DNA of 64,000 nt from Cytophagaceae bacterium. Its GTDB lineage: Bacteria; Bacteroidota; Bacteroidia; Cytophagales; Cyclobacteriaceae. Position numbers and translations under genes: made by a program. The stretch spans positions 1,957,234 to 2,021,233 of the forward strand of contig CP030886.1 in NCBI GenBank assembly GCA_006969745.1, given 5' to 3'. Under the pieces are notes generated by a model. The model did not search any database and was not told the origin of the DNA. It worked only from the letters and a program-made list of their open reading frames with translations. Shown here in pieces: positions 1 through 8,660 of this stretch. Each line of letters starts with the position of its first letter. Within the stretch, counting starts at the first letter, position 1.

Positions 1-1036
1 CCCATAAAGAAGATTCCTGAAAATATTTTGACTCACCCCATTCTTTGGAATTTCCAAAAAACCGGATTTTGGTACCGGTATATCTCGGCCTTACTTTAAA
101 ATCAACGCCTCTAAAGGGTGATCCCGCAGAATATCGAGGTTTTACATTATAGTCTTTTCCTCTAAACGGCATGCCTTGCGAATATCTTGGATTGATTTTG
201 TAATCCTTGCCACGGAAAGGCATTCCTTGAGAGTAACGTGGGGTAACCTTATAGTCTTTTCCTCTAAATGGCATTCCCTGTGAATAACGAGGAGTTATTC
301 TATAATCTTTAGTTCTGAATGGCATTCCTTGAGAGTAGCGGGGAGTTATGCGATAATCTTTCCCTTTGAATGGCGACCCCTGTGAGTAACGGATGTTTAC
401 TTTATAGTCTCTCCCTCTGAAAGGATTGGAGGGGGAATAGCGAGGTGTCACCTTATAATCTCTTCCTTTGAATGGGCTTCCTTGTGAGTAACGGATGTTC
501 ACCTTGTAGTCACTCCCTCTAAACGGATTTGAAGGTGAGTATCGTGGCCTCACCTTATAGTCACTTCCTCTAAATGGGTTGCCTCCGGAATATCGAGGTG
601 ACGCTTTATACTTGCTTCCTCTGAAAGGATTACCATATGAGTAACGTGGCGTTACCTTGTAATCGCTTCCTCTAAATGGATTGCCTCCGGAATATCGTGG
701 AGAATATTTTCTGGTTTTGAAACTGGCAACTCCGCCTGAGGACCTTGGCCTTAAAGAATAGCGTTTTTGTCTTTCTCGTACCGGAGAATAGCGTGGCGAG
801 GTTGATCCTGACAATCTAAAAGGTGAAGAGGCACTCGAGTACCGTGGTGAGGTTCTTTTTCCCGAACCGGGAATCCCCGAGCTTTGGCCGGGCTTTTTTT
901 TGCTTCGAAAAAAAAGAAATCCCTTGCGCTCAACTTTCTTGGTTTTTAGTCGGCTATCATTATCCTCGAGCAACTGCGCTTCTGAAGAATAGACCGCCGC
1001 TCCAAATAGAATTGATATGATAAGAATTCGTTTCAT
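1..1036 (-). CDS. Secreted 17-residue-repeat protein, 5' part (runs off window start)
   Basis: The frame opens at an ATG at 1036 and has no stop down to base 1, so the C-terminus lies outside the window. About 345 residues are visible. The first 20 or so (MKRILIISILFGAAVYSSEA) look like a signal peptide. A basic Ser/Arg/Pro-rich stretch follows, and from about residue 110 there are roughly twelve tandem 17-residue repeats of the form PRYSxGxPFRGxDYKVx. The repeats stop about 25 residues before the window edge, where the sequence becomes FFGNSKEWGES. The repeats are rich in Arg, Tyr and Gly and very basic. I do not recognise the family. Export follows from the signal peptide; an envelope or surface structural role is only inference. 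It lies downstream of rng on the same strand but is separated from it by a terminator. Confidence 0.8.
   Translation of the reverse strand, partial: MKRILIISILFGAAVYSSEAQLLEDNDSRLKTKKVERKGFLFFRSKKKPGQSSGIPGSGKRTSPRYSSASSPFRLSGSTSPRYSPVRERQKRYSLRPRSSGGVASFKTRKYSPRYSGGNPFRGSDYKVTPRYSYGNPFRGSKYKASPRYSGGNPFRGSDYKVRPRYSPSNPFRGSDYKVNIRYSQGSPFKGRDYKVTPRYSPSNPFRGRDYKVNIRYSQGSPFKGKDYRITPRYSQGMPFRTKDYRITPRYSQGMPFRGKDYKVTPRYSQGMPFRGKDYKINPRYSQGMPFRGKDYNVKPRYSAGSPFRGVDFKVRPRYTGTKIRFFGNSKEWGESKYFQESSLW
118..706 (-). repeat. Tandem 51-bp coding repeats (about 12 copies)
   Basis: Near-identical units recur every 51 bp; the conserved PRYS codons fall near 131, 180, 231, 282, 333, 384, 435, 486, 537, 588, 639 and 690. 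The period is a multiple of three and the reading frame continues through all copies, so these are protein repeats and not an intergenic array. Divergence is mostly at third codon positions and at the two variable residues flanking the conserved Gly. Confidence 0.9.
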
Positions 1037-1129
1037 GCACTCAATGCATTTCAAAGGTTGGCAATTTAGGTGATAAACTCAATGTTTTGATGATTCCATT
1101 CCATTCCTAACCTCGATAAGCATAAAAAG

Positions 1130-1175
1130 GAAACGCCTAATGCACTTAAAGATTTTCCAAGCGATTAGGCGTTTC
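1130..1175 (-). terminator. Hairpin after rng
   Basis: A 12-bp perfect inverted repeat (GAAACGCCTAAT at 1130-1141, ATTAGGCGTTTC at 1164-1175) lies 22 bp beyond the rng stop. On the minus strand it is followed by a short T-containing tract (CCTTTTTATG). It probably ends rng transcription and insulates the repeat-protein gene downstream. Confidence 0.65.
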
Positions 1176-1196
1176 TATAATTCTTGAGAGTCTGAG

Positions 1197-2747
1197 TTAT
1201 ATCTGGATTGGTTCTCCTTGAGCATTAAGCACCTCAAATTCTGTTAGTGCTTTTGAACTATCCTCCACCATGTTGACCCAGCGGAAGTATTTGAAAAACC
1301 ATTTTACTCTTCGTGAAAAAGTGCCCGCAGTAAAATAAGTATACAAGTATGGGTGCAATGCTACAGTAATCTTTTTCTCGTTTTGTGATTCAAAAAAGTA
1401 CTTCACAGTATTCTCCACCTGATCTGCAACTTGAATGGATGCGGAAATCTTTCCTGTTCCACTGCAGGTGGGACAGACTTCTTTTGTCGTGATCGAGAGT
1501 TCCGGTCTTACTCGTTGTCGGGTGATTTCCATGAGACCAAATTTCGAAAGTGGCAGAATCGTATGCTTCGATCTATCATCTTTCATGGCCTCCTTCATCT
1601 TAGCGAAGAGCTTCTTCTTGTTCTCTATTTTTCGCATATCGATGAAATCGATCACTATGATTCCGCCCATATCTCTCAGCCTTAGCTGTCGGGCGATTTC
1701 CTCAGCGGCATCAAGGTTTACCTTAAGAGCAGTATCTTCCTGATTGTCTTCCTTATTGGATTTATTGCCACTATTTACGTCAATCACGTGCAGAGCTTCG
1801 GTATGCTCGATGATCAGGTAGCCTCCGTTGAGCATACTAACAGATTGACCAAATGAGGTCTTCATCTGCTTTTCTACTCCAGTTGCTTCAAAAATCTTTG
1901 CTTTACCACTGTATTGCTTCAGGATTTTTTCCTTGTCTGGAGCAATTCCTTTTACAAAAGTTTTGATCTCCTGATAGAGCTCTTTATCATCAACCATGAT
2001 GCTATCGAAGCTTTCATTGAGGACATCTCTCAATATGGAGTTGGCGCGATTCATTTCGCCAATTACCTTGTCTCGCACTTTTGCTGTTTGAAGGGCTTTC
2101 ATACCCTCATCCCATCTATCGACAAGGTTTCGAAGATCTGTATCGAGCTCTTTTACATCTTTGCCTGTGGCCACTGTGCGTATGATCACGCCAAAGCCTT
2201 CAGGCTTGATGGAGCTTATTAGTCTCTGAAGACGCTTACGTTCGTTTGCGTCAGTTATTTTTTTTGATACGTTTACCGTATTTGAAAACGGCACCATCAC
2301 CAGGTATCTACCTGCCAATGACAACTCGCATGAAAGTCGCGGGCCTTTTGTAGAAATAGGCTCCTTTACTACCTGAACTAAAATCTTTTGTCCTTTAGTA
2401 AGGACCTGGCTCATTTTTCCAAGCTTGTTGATATCCGGCTCAGTCTTGAAGCCTGCCAGCCGTGTGCTGTTGAGCTTCTTTGCCAGTGTAAGCTTGGTGA
2501 ACTTATTTAGCGACTGGACTTGTGGTCCAAGGTCGAGATAGTGTAAAAAGGCATCTTTTTCGTATCCAAGATCAATAAACGCAGCGTTCAAGCCCTGAAC
2601 AACTTTTTTTACCGAGCCAAGATAGATATCACCGACATTGAAGGTTTGACCTCCCCCATCCTGGTGAAATTCTACAAGCCTTTTATCTTTAAGTAAAGCA
2701 ATACGACATCCTTCGCGAGTTGAGTTAATGATTAGTTCATTACTCAT
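1197..2747 (-). CDS. rng: Ribonuclease E/G family endoribonuclease (RNase G)
   Basis: Endoribonuclease of the RNase E/G family, which trims rRNA and initiates mRNA decay in the cytoplasm. The 516-residue length fits RNase G without the long RNase E scaffold tail. An S1-type RNA-binding domain lies at about 37-130 (GDIYLGSVKKVV...AFIDLG). The DNase I-like catalytic core carries the two Mg-binding aspartates in HVIDVNSG (D323) and IIVIDFIDM (D367). The zinc-link motif CPTCSGTGK (C425/C428) allows tetramer formation. It is the last gene of a minus-strand run HU - TPR protein - 29-residue basic peptide - rng, and a hairpin follows its stop. All key residues are present. Confidence 0.96.
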   Translation of the reverse strand: MSNELIINSTREGCRIALLKDKRLVEFHQDGGGQTFNVGDIYLGSVKKVVQGLNAAFIDLGYEKDAFLHYLDLGPQVQSLNKFTKLTLAKKLNSTRLAGFKTEPDINKLGKMSQVLTKGQKILVQVVKEPISTKGPRLSCELSLAGRYLVMVPFSNTVNVSKKITDANERKRLQRLISSIKPEGFGVIIRTVATGKDVKELDTDLRNLVDRWDEGMKALQTAKVRDKVIGEMNRANSILRDVLNESFDSIMVDDKELYQEIKTFVKGIAPDKEKILKQYSGKAKIFEATGVEKQMKTSFGQSVSMLNGGYLIIEHTEALHVIDVNSGNKSNKEDNQEDTALKVNLDAAEEIARQLRLRDMGGIIVIDFIDMRKIENKKKLFAKMKEAMKDDRSKHTILPLSKFGLMEITRQRVRPELSITTKEVCPTCSGTGKISASIQVADQVENTVKYFFESQNEKKITVALHPYLYTYFTAGTFSRRVKWFFKYFRWVNMVEDSSKALTEFEVLNAQGEPIQI

Positions 2748-2770
2748 AGCGATTGTTTAATGGGTGCCTG

Positions 2771-2860
2771 TTACTTCTTCTTATGTCTGTTTTTTCTAAG
2801 TCTCTTTTTTCTTTTGTGTGTAGAGATCTTATGTCTCTTTCTTTTTTTACCGCAAGGCAT
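2771..2860 (-). CDS. 29-residue basic AURKAIP1/COX24-like peptide
   Basis: A 90-bp gene encoding 29 residues, starting MPCGKKRKRHKISTHKRKK and ending RHKKK; more than half of the residues are Lys, Arg or His. It matches the short proteins annotated in Bacteroidota as AURKAIP1/COX24-domain proteins, which resemble the C-terminus of the mitochondrial small-subunit ribosomal protein mS38. From the family and composition I infer a ribosome- or rRNA-associated protein. It sits 23 bp upstream of rng and downstream of the TPR gene on the same strand, which fits an RNA-linked operon. Confidence 0.85.
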   Translation of the reverse strand: MPCGKKRKRHKISTHKRKKRLRKNRHKKK

Positions 2861-2891
2861 AGTTTTTAATTTTTAAAATTTCTAAAATGTT

Positions 2892-3678
2892 TTAAAGCCC
2901 TTTGAGATAATCATTTGCCATCATTTTAATAGCTGGAATTGAATCTCTCGAAGCTACGATTTCCTCCAAAAGCAGGCGTGCCCGCGATTGTTGATTTATT
3001 TCCATCATTGATACTGCCAGATAAAGCTTCGCTTCATGATCTGACTGCATTCAATGATATCAAATTTTCAAAACGTTCTCTGGCTCGCTCAAACTGTCCA
3101 CTTTGGATAGCAAGCAGACCAAGATTTAAAATGGCTTGCCTGTTGGTTTCATCCTGATTCAGTATTTCCCTTAGCATGGATATACCTGCCATCGGGTTTT
3201 CAGAAACAACAAGTGTCATCGCCAGTCTGTTTTTCAAAAAAAGATTTGTCGGATCTTTATCCAACAACTGGTCTAAAACTGCTCTGGCTTTTTCAGCATA
3301 TTTCTTTGCTCTTTCAGGATCCGGGGATCGTTCGTAAGCTGTAAAATATATATCAGCAGCTAGTTCGGAAGGGATAATTTTCCACTTCTCAATATCTTCT
3401 GCAATACTTGCCGCACTGTCCACCACCCCATAATCAAGGAAGCGTCTTGCTAAAGCGTGCGCAAAGTTAGCTTTTTTATCAATATTTTCTTTTTCCCCGA
3501 TTAATCTTCTTAAGTCATTGATCTGACTTTCAACTTCTTGAGGCATTTCCATGGAGTGACTCTCGGTTTCTGTCACCTCTTGAAGTTGTTCGTTTTCAAC
3601 TACGCTTCGAGGCAGCTGAAACAAAATCACTGCTAAAGCCACCGATCCAAGTATGAGGATTAGTTGAGATCTTGTCAC
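2892..3678 (-). pseudogene. TPR-repeat membrane-anchored protein with a 1-nt frame break near its 3' end
   Basis: The intact frame runs from 3678 to a TGA at 3034-3036 (214 residues). It has an N-terminal membrane anchor (LILILGSVALAVILF) and TPR-like helices, e.g. LNLGLLAIQSGQFERARERF. The last residues before the stop (LNAVRS) are out of register. Shifting by one base restores a good TPR ending, QSDHEAKLYLAVSMMEINQQ..., that finishes ...MMANDYLKGL with TAA at 2892-2894. The whole span is 787 nt, i.e. one base more than a multiple of three, so a single-base insertion near 3040-3050 explains it. Sequencing error and genuine loss are both possible; there is no slippery motif. It overlaps the HU gene by 4 bp, which suggests coupled translation. 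Confidence 0.75.
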
Positions 3679-3965
3679 TTGATCTTATTGGATTTTTTTA
3701 TTTTCTCAACGAAAATTTTAGACGGCTTGAAAGATGGAATGAAGTGTTCGTCAATTACTATGGCGGTGTTCTTTGAAATGTTTCTTGCAATCTTCTTCGC
3801 TCGCTTCTTATTTACAAAACTTCCAAATCCTCGTACGTAAACATTTTCTCCGTTGGCCATGTTATTTTTTACAACAGTGAAGAAAGCCTCAACAGAAGCC
3901 TGCACATCTGCTTTATCTATTCCGGTCTTATCAGATATTTCGTTTATCACATCAGCTTTTGTCAC
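3675..3965 (-). CDS. HU/IHF-family DNA-binding protein
   Basis: A 96-residue histone-like nucleoid protein. The helical dimerisation half starts MTKADVINEISDKTGIDKADV, followed by the beta-arm region with VYVRGFGSFVNKKRAKKIARN and the conserved proline-containing arm tip region FIPSFKPSK. Length and motifs are those of the HU/IHF fold, which bends DNA as a dimer. It is the first gene of the minus-strand run that continues with the TPR gene, and it is divergent from mutY. Bacteroidota carry several HU paralogues, so I do not assign hupA or hupB. Confidence 0.93.
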   Translation of the reverse strand: MTKADVINEISDKTGIDKADVQASVEAFFTVVKNNMANGENVYVRGFGSFVNKKRAKKIARNISKNTAIVIDEHFIPSFKPSKIFVEKIKKSNKIK

Positions 3966-4004
3966 AACTGTCTGGTTTTTAGGTGGGTATTAAAATTGGG
4001 AGGC

Positions 4005-4018
4005 CAAAATTAAATTTG
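4005..4018. promoter_or_regulatory. Overlapping divergent -7 elements between HU gene and mutY
   Basis: The plus strand carries TAAATTTG at 4011-4018 and the minus strand TAATTTTG at 4012-4005. Both match the Bacteroidota -7 consensus TAnnTTTG and share two bases. No convincing -33 TTG partner was found at ideal spacing on either strand. The plus-strand element would place mutY transcription start around 4025. Confidence 0.4.
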
Positions 4019-4057
4019 CACATTGACATAAAAAAAGGATTTCTAAATTATTAAGCC

Positions 4058-5116
4058 ATCGAAGAGAAAACATTTGCCAAAAGGCTAATTAATTGGTATA
4101 CAGAGAGAAAGCGTGATCTTCCATGGCGTAAAACCAAAGATCCTTATCCGGTCTGGCTTTCAGAAATTATCCTTCAGCAAACCCGCGTCGATCAAGGACT
4201 GCCATATTGGGAAAGTTTTATGGAAACATTTCCAACAATTGATGCGCTGGCCAGTGCTCCTGAAGAGAAAGTACTGAGGTTATGGCAAGGGCTTGGTTAT
4301 TATTCACGCGCTCGTAATCTTCACACTACTGCCAAATTTGTATCGAACGAGTTAAATGGAAAATTTCCCAATACCTATTCGGAGATATTAAAACTCAAAG
4401 GTGTGGGGCCCTACACCGCAGCTGCTATTGCTTCGATATGCTTTGATGAGCCAACGCCTGTCGTGGACGGAAATGTTTTTCGATTTGCCTCTCGATATTT
4501 TGGGGTAGATGCAGATATTTCAAAAAGCAGCTCTCGAAAGGTCTTTGAAGAAGTCCTCCAAAGTGAAATCCCAAATAAAAGTCCAGGCACTTTCAATCAA
4601 GCCATGATGGAACATGGCGCAACAACATGTGCGCCTAATCCAAAGTGTGATTTATGTGATTTTACAACCGGCTGCTATGCTTTTAACAAAGAAGTGCAAA
4701 AAAGCCTTCCAGTGAAAACAGGCAAAACCAAAGTGAGAGATAGACATTTCAATTACATCGTATTGAAATGTGATGAAAACTTTTTTCTAAACGAGCGAAC
4801 CAGGAAGGATGTATGGAGTGGGTTGTACGACTTTTTGGTCATTGAAGGGGAGAGAGATGAGGAAGATGTGCTAAAGGTGTCAAGCGAAATGCTTCCTTTG
4901 CAAAAGCCCATTCTCGAAGAGGTCTCAGAGACTTTTGTACATATTTTGAGCCATCAGAAAATCAGTGCACGCTTTTACTCAATGAAGATTTCTGATAAAG
5001 ATGCCAAGAAGGTGAGCCAAAAGACCAACTTAAAGTCATATTCCGTTGAGGAAATGCTAAATTTGCCTAAACCTAAATTGATTGTAAATTATCTTAATCA
5101 AATAGGTATCAAATAA
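4058..5116 (+). CDS. mutY: A/G-specific adenine glycosylase MutY (start codon unclear)
   Basis: Removes adenine mispaired with 8-oxoguanine in base-excision repair. Visible are LPWR, the catalytic Glu in [10 protein letters not shown], the helix-hairpin-helix [12 protein letters not shown] with catalytic Asp in VVDGNVFRF, and a [4Fe-4S] cluster C-x5-C-x2-C-x5-C (first spacing one residue shorter than in the E. coli enzyme). A C-terminal NUDIX-like 8-oxoG recognition domain follows. The frame is open from 4055, just after a TAA, but has no ATG, GTG or TTG before 4220, although homologous sequence ([20 protein letters not shown]) begins at about 4061. I use ATC at 4058 as a tentative start; an assembly error is an alternative. 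It heads the run mutY-ssb-gldE-gldD. Confidence 0.88.
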   Translation: MEEKTFAKRLINWYTERKRDLPWRKTKDPYPVWLSEIILQQTRVDQGLPYWESFMETFPTIDALASAPEEKVLRLWQGLGYYSRARNLHTTAKFVSNELNGKFPNTYSEILKLKGVGPYTAAAIASICFDEPTPVVDGNVFRFASRYFGVDADISKSSSRKVFEEVLQSEIPNKSPGTFNQAMMEHGATTCAPNPKCDLCDFTTGCYAFNKEVQKSLPVKTGKTKVRDRHFNYIVLKCDENFFLNERTRKDVWSGLYDFLVIEGERDEEDVLKVSSEMLPLQKPILEEVSETFVHILSHQKISARFYSMKISDKDAKKVSQKTNLKSYSVEEMLNLPKPKLIVNYLNQIGIK

Positions 5117-5123
5117 ATACACT

Positions 5124-5579
5124 ATGTCTGGAGTAAACAAAGTAATCTTAGTAGGCCGTCTGGGTAAGGACCCTGAAGTTAGACACCTTGAAAATGGAGC
5201 GACGGTAGCCAATTTCTCATTAGCCACCTCTGAGACTTATAAGGATCGTCAAACCGGCGAAAGAAGAGAACAAACTGAATGGCACAACGTAGTGCTATGG
5301 AGAGGTTTGGCTGAAGTTGCTGAGAAGTACGTGAAAAAAGGTGATATGATCTATGTGGAGGGAAAGCTGCGTACGCGTTCTTGGGAAAAGGATGGCGTGA
5401 CCCGATACACCACCGAAGTGGTTGGAGATAATATGACTATGCTCGGAGGAAGAAGCGACGGTTCTTCACAGGGGCAGCAAGAAGGAGACTACTCCAGCCA
5501 GTCCGCTCCGCAGCAATCTCAGGCATCTGCACCCGTGCAGGATGCTTCGAGTGATGCGTCGGACGACCTCCCATTTTAA
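5124..5579 (+). CDS. ssb: Single-stranded DNA-binding protein
   Basis: A 151-residue SSB. The OB-fold begins [20 protein letters not shown] and contains [22 protein letters not shown] and [11 protein letters not shown]. The fold is followed by a Gln/Ser/Gly-rich linker and the acidic tip DDLPF that recruits repair and replication partners such as RecG. It coats ssDNA as a tetramer. The gene starts 7 bp after mutY. The order mutY-ssb-gldE-gldD is recurrent in gliding Bacteroidota. Confidence 0.97.
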   Translation: MSGVNKVILVGRLGKDPEVRHLENGATVANFSLATSETYKDRQTGERREQTEWHNVVLWRGLAEVAEKYVKKGDMIYVEGKLRTRSWEKDGVTRYTTEVVGDNMTMLGGRSDGSSQGQQEGDYSSQSAPQQSQASAPVQDASSDASDDLPF

Positions 5580-5595
5580 ACATAACTATTAGTAC

Positions 5596-6957
5596 TTGGA
5601 AACATCTTTGGACGACCCATTCCCCACGGTATTATTAAGCATGATGGCAGACATGCCGTTTTCATTTTACCTGATCAATGGTTTGGTAGTTTTGATATTG
5701 CTATGTCTTTCCGGACTGGTTTCCGGCTCAGAGGTTGCTTTCTTTTCTTTTTCTCACAATCAAATTATGGATTTCAACAGATCCACTGACATAAAGGAGA
5801 AGAGAATAAGCCTTCTACTGCACAACCCGAAGAGGCTATTGGCTACCATTCTGATACTCAACAACCTTGTCAATATTTTCATCATTACAATATCAACATT
5901 TGCTACCTGGCAAATTGTAGGTGAACAAGGAAAGCAGGGAGTGACAATTGTGATACTCACCACAATAATTACTGTCTTAATAATCTTTTTTGGAGAGATC
6001 ATTCCAAAGGTTTATGCCAATCACAATGGAACTGTATTTGCAAAACTCACCTCGGGACTGCTTCTTCTTTCATATCGATTCTTTAAACCCATTTCATGGT
6101 TTTTGATGAGCGTCACAGGGTTGATTGAGCGAAGGATGGAAAAGAAAGGCTACAATCTTTCGGTAGAAGAAATAAATCAAGCCTTAGAAATATCTGTTGA
6201 AAAAGAACATGTAACCGAGGAAGAAAAGGGCATACTAAAGGGTATTGTAAATTTTGGAACCCTCTCTGTCAAGCAAGTAATGAAATCGAGAATGGATATC
6301 ACTGCCATCGATCGGGAGGCCGATTTTCATGAGTTGATGAACCAAATAAACAAGACCGGATATTCACGAATTCCAATTTTTACGGAAACGGTAGACAAGG
6401 TTGAAGGTATCTTATACATCAAAGACTTGCTCCCTCACATTGGGGAAGAAGAGGACTTCAAATGGCAAGAATTGCTTCGACCTGCCTTCTTTGTTCCGGA
6501 AAGTAAAAAGATCGATGATTTGTTTAAAGACTTTCAAGAGAAGCAGGTGCATATCGCTGTGGTCATTGATGAATATGGTGGCACTTCCGGCTTAATTACC
6601 ATGGAAGATGTCATTGAAGAAATTGTTGGGGAGATTAATGATGAATTTGACGATGAGAGCGATGTAGCTTACAACAAGCTAGACAATCAGACATTCATTT
6701 TTGAAGGTAAAACTTCTCTTAATGACTTTTGTAAAATCACTAATTCAGACATTTCCATTTTTGATGGGTTAAAGGGAGAAAGCGAATCTCTTGGTGGGCT
6801 CTTGCTTGAAATCAATACCAAACTTCCCAGTGCCGGCGAAAAAATTAGAGTTTCAAACTTTGTGTTTACTGTAGTGGCAGTAGATCAAAGGCGAATCAAA
6901 CGCATCAGAGCATTTATCAATAATGACAAGAGCAACGTTGCAGGCTTTGAAGATTAG
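5596..6957 (+). CDS. gldE: Gliding motility-associated protein GldE (CNNM/CorC-type membrane protein)
   Basis: A 453-residue integral membrane protein. An N-terminal DUF21/CNNM domain has about four membrane segments ([60 protein letters not shown], then PKVYA). It is followed by two CBS domains at about 205-330 ([12 protein letters not shown]...; [20 protein letters not shown]) and a C-terminal CorC/HlyC domain. The position between ssb and gldD identifies it as GldE, required with GldD for gliding and type IX secretion in Flavobacterium. I start it at TTG 5596, which gives 15 extra residues; ATG 5641 is the alternative. Confidence 0.92.
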   Translation: METSLDDPFPTVLLSMMADMPFSFYLINGLVVLILLCLSGLVSGSEVAFFSFSHNQIMDFNRSTDIKEKRISLLLHNPKRLLATILILNNLVNIFIITISTFATWQIVGEQGKQGVTIVILTTIITVLIIFFGEIIPKVYANHNGTVFAKLTSGLLLLSYRFFKPISWFLMSVTGLIERRMEKKGYNLSVEEINQALEISVEKEHVTEEEKGILKGIVNFGTLSVKQVMKSRMDITAIDREADFHELMNQINKTGYSRIPIFTETVDKVEGILYIKDLLPHIGEEEDFKWQELLRPAFFVPESKKIDDLFKDFQEKQVHIAVVIDEYGGTSGLITMEDVIEEIVGEINDEFDDESDVAYNKLDNQTFIFEGKTSLNDFCKITNSDISIFDGLKGESESLGGLLLEINTKLPSAGEKIRVSNFVFTVVAVDQRRIKRIRAFINNDKSNVAGFED

Positions 6958-6961
6958 TGAC

Positions 6962-7528
6962 ATGAAAATATTCGTATTCATCTTTCTGGCGTGTTTTTGT
7001 TTGTCATGCAGCAGCGACTACTTGCCAAAACCAAAAGGGTATAATAGAATCAATTTGCCACCAGCTGAATATCAGCAATTACCTGATTCACTTCCTTATG
7101 CTTTCGAATATTCAAAGCATGCGCAAGTGCTGCGAGACTCGAGTTGGATCTCAGAGCGCTATTGGATAAACCTATACTACCCTAAAATGGGTGCCGCCAT
7201 ACAGATTACTTATAAGCCTGTTACGGACTCAATTATTAGAGAATATTTAAGCGACTCCTATCGACTTACATCTCAACATAATGTGAAAGCATACGCCATA
7301 GAAGAAAGCATAATTGAATTGCCAAATGGTTTGTTTGCTTCCTTTACCGAGCTTGAAGGAGAGGTTCCGACGCAAGCACAATTTCACGTCTCAGACAGTG
7401 TCGATCATTTCCTAAGAGGCGCTCTGTATTTTCGTACGGCTACTAAAAATGACTCATTGGCGCCAGTCATTACATACCTCAAGAATGACATCCTTCATTT
7501 GCTGACCACTTTAGAGTGGCGAGAGTAA
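6962..7528 (+). CDS. gldD: Gliding motility lipoprotein GldD
   Basis: A 188-residue lipoprotein. The lipobox is at the end of [16 protein letters not shown], and the mature N-terminus is [17 protein letters not shown], the conserved GldD opening. GldD is needed for gliding motility and stability of type IX secretion components; its biochemical role is unknown. I choose ATG 6962 because an upstream in-frame start at 6923 would bury the signal peptide and overlap gldE. The 4-bp gap to gldE supports co-transcription. Confidence 0.93.
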   Translation: MKIFVFIFLACFCLSCSSDYLPKPKGYNRINLPPAEYQQLPDSLPYAFEYSKHAQVLRDSSWISERYWINLYYPKMGAAIQITYKPVTDSIIREYLSDSYRLTSQHNVKAYAIEESIIELPNGLFASFTELEGEVPTQAQFHVSDSVDHFLRGALYFRTATKNDSLAPVITYLKNDILHLLTTLEWRE

Positions 7529-7667
7529 TTTTAGAATTTTATTCGCTCTGATTTAATTTTCCTCAAGAGATATATTATTCTGTAAATAATCCATAAATGT
7601 TTATTTAATTTGGTTTTTATTGTCTTTAAGGGTTATGATATACATTTTTTATCGAATGTAAAAAAGG

Positions 7668-7699
7668 TTGTTTTATCAACTAAAAAAAATTTTATATTG
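7668..7699 (+). promoter_or_regulatory. Candidate promoter of the metalloprotease gene
   Basis: TTG at 7668-7670 and TATATTG at 7693-7699 are separated by 22 bp, close to the Bacteroidota pattern TTG-N19-23-TAnnTTTG. The gap from gldD (7529-7739) is otherwise AT-rich and contains no other gene that I can support. Confidence 0.35.
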
Positions 7700-7739
7700 C
7701 GAGTTGGCTAAACACCCAATAAATCAAAACCTAATAATT

Positions 7740-8576
7740 ATGAGGAGAATTAATAACCTATTATCGCTGGCAGTGATTGCCGGCATCACGCTTGTATCTT
7801 GTTCAGACGGTGAGTCGCCAGTTGTGGATGATTTATCTGTACCCAATGAAGTTGTCGCAAAGATTGCCGCTCTTGGATTCAATGTTGAAATACAAACACC
7901 AACGATATTCGAAGATGGATACCTGGTGGAAGGTGACATCTATTTAACTGACGCATCTATTGCAGAAATGAGTCAGCCGAATAGACTAGCTAATGTTGAG
8001 CAGTACAGCACAAACAACTTGGTTTCTACTAATGGAAATAGAGTAATTACCATCTATGCGCCAACCGGAAGAAAAGGATACAGCGCAGGAATGCTTGCTG
8101 GTCTTGATCTTGCAATAGCTCGATACAATGCAGAAAACCTTGAGATTTCTTTCCAGAGAACTTCTGATTCCAGAAATGCTGATATTGTAATGAAACGATT
8201 AAGCAAAAGAGACGAAAGAAGAGGCGTACTCGGATCTGCTGGTTTCCCAACTTCCAATGGAGATCCTTATGGTCAAATCCTAATGAGTGGTATCCTTGAG
8301 TCTTCATATGGACTAAGCACTGCTGGAATCGCCACGATCATTGGTCATGAAATGGGTCACTGCATCGGATTCCGTCACACGGATTATTTTGACAGAAGCA
8401 TTTCTTGCGGTGGCGGAACTGCAAATGAAGGCGACGGTGGTGTAGGTGCAAACCACATCCCAGGCACTCCAACTGGAGCAAGTGCCGCACAAAAATCATG
8501 GATGCTGGCTTGTACTGACGGAAGCGATCGTCCTTTCAACAATGATGATAAAACAGCACTAGATTACTTGTACTGA
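7740..8576 (+). CDS. M57-like (HEIGH) zinc metalloprotease lipoprotein
   Basis: A 278-residue lipoprotein. The signal runs MRRINNLLSLAVIAGITLVSC with a lipobox cysteine, then SDGESPVVDD. The zinc-binding signature HEMGHCIGFRHTD (His 203, Glu 204, His 207, His 213) is of the HExxHxxGxxH type. A stretch IAGLDLAIARYNAENLEISF-like precedes it, as in the Bacteroidota 'dual-action HEIGH metallopeptidase' (family M57) group. It is probably anchored in the outer membrane and acts on extracellular or periplasmic protein; the substrate is unknown. The ATG at 7740 is chosen since upstream in-frame codons overlap the promoter. It is monocistronic, with a strong terminator at 8612. Confidence 0.85.
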   Translation: MRRINNLLSLAVIAGITLVSCSDGESPVVDDLSVPNEVVAKIAALGFNVEIQTPTIFEDGYLVEGDIYLTDASIAEMSQPNRLANVEQYSTNNLVSTNGNRVITIYAPTGRKGYSAGMLAGLDLAIARYNAENLEISFQRTSDSRNADIVMKRLSKRDERRGVLGSAGFPTSNGDPYGQILMSGILESSYGLSTAGIATIIGHEMGHCIGFRHTDYFDRSISCGGGTANEGDGGVGANHIPGTPTGASAAQKSWMLACTDGSDRPFNNDDKTALDYLY

Positions 8577-8611
8577 TAACTTAAACAACTAACCAAAAGG
8601 GTGTTTACTAA

Positions 8612-8637
8612 GGGAGCCAATATGGCTCCCTTTTTTT
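8612..8637 (+). terminator. Intrinsic terminator after the metalloprotease gene
   Basis: Stem GGGAGCCA / TGGCTCCC with an ATA-type loop, followed by seven T. It lies between the metalloprotease stop and the recG start. Confidence 0.88.
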
Positions 8638-8660
8638 GTGCTTCGGATTATCTTAGCCAG

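Noticed and set aside
118..706. Regular 51-bp repeats that resemble a CRISPR array
   Set aside because: There are no unique spacers, the period is a multiple of three, and one reading frame with a signal peptide runs through all units.
8601..8660. Upstream start for recG
   Set aside because: It would translate through the terminator hairpin at 8612-8637; ATG 8661 gives the family's usual length.
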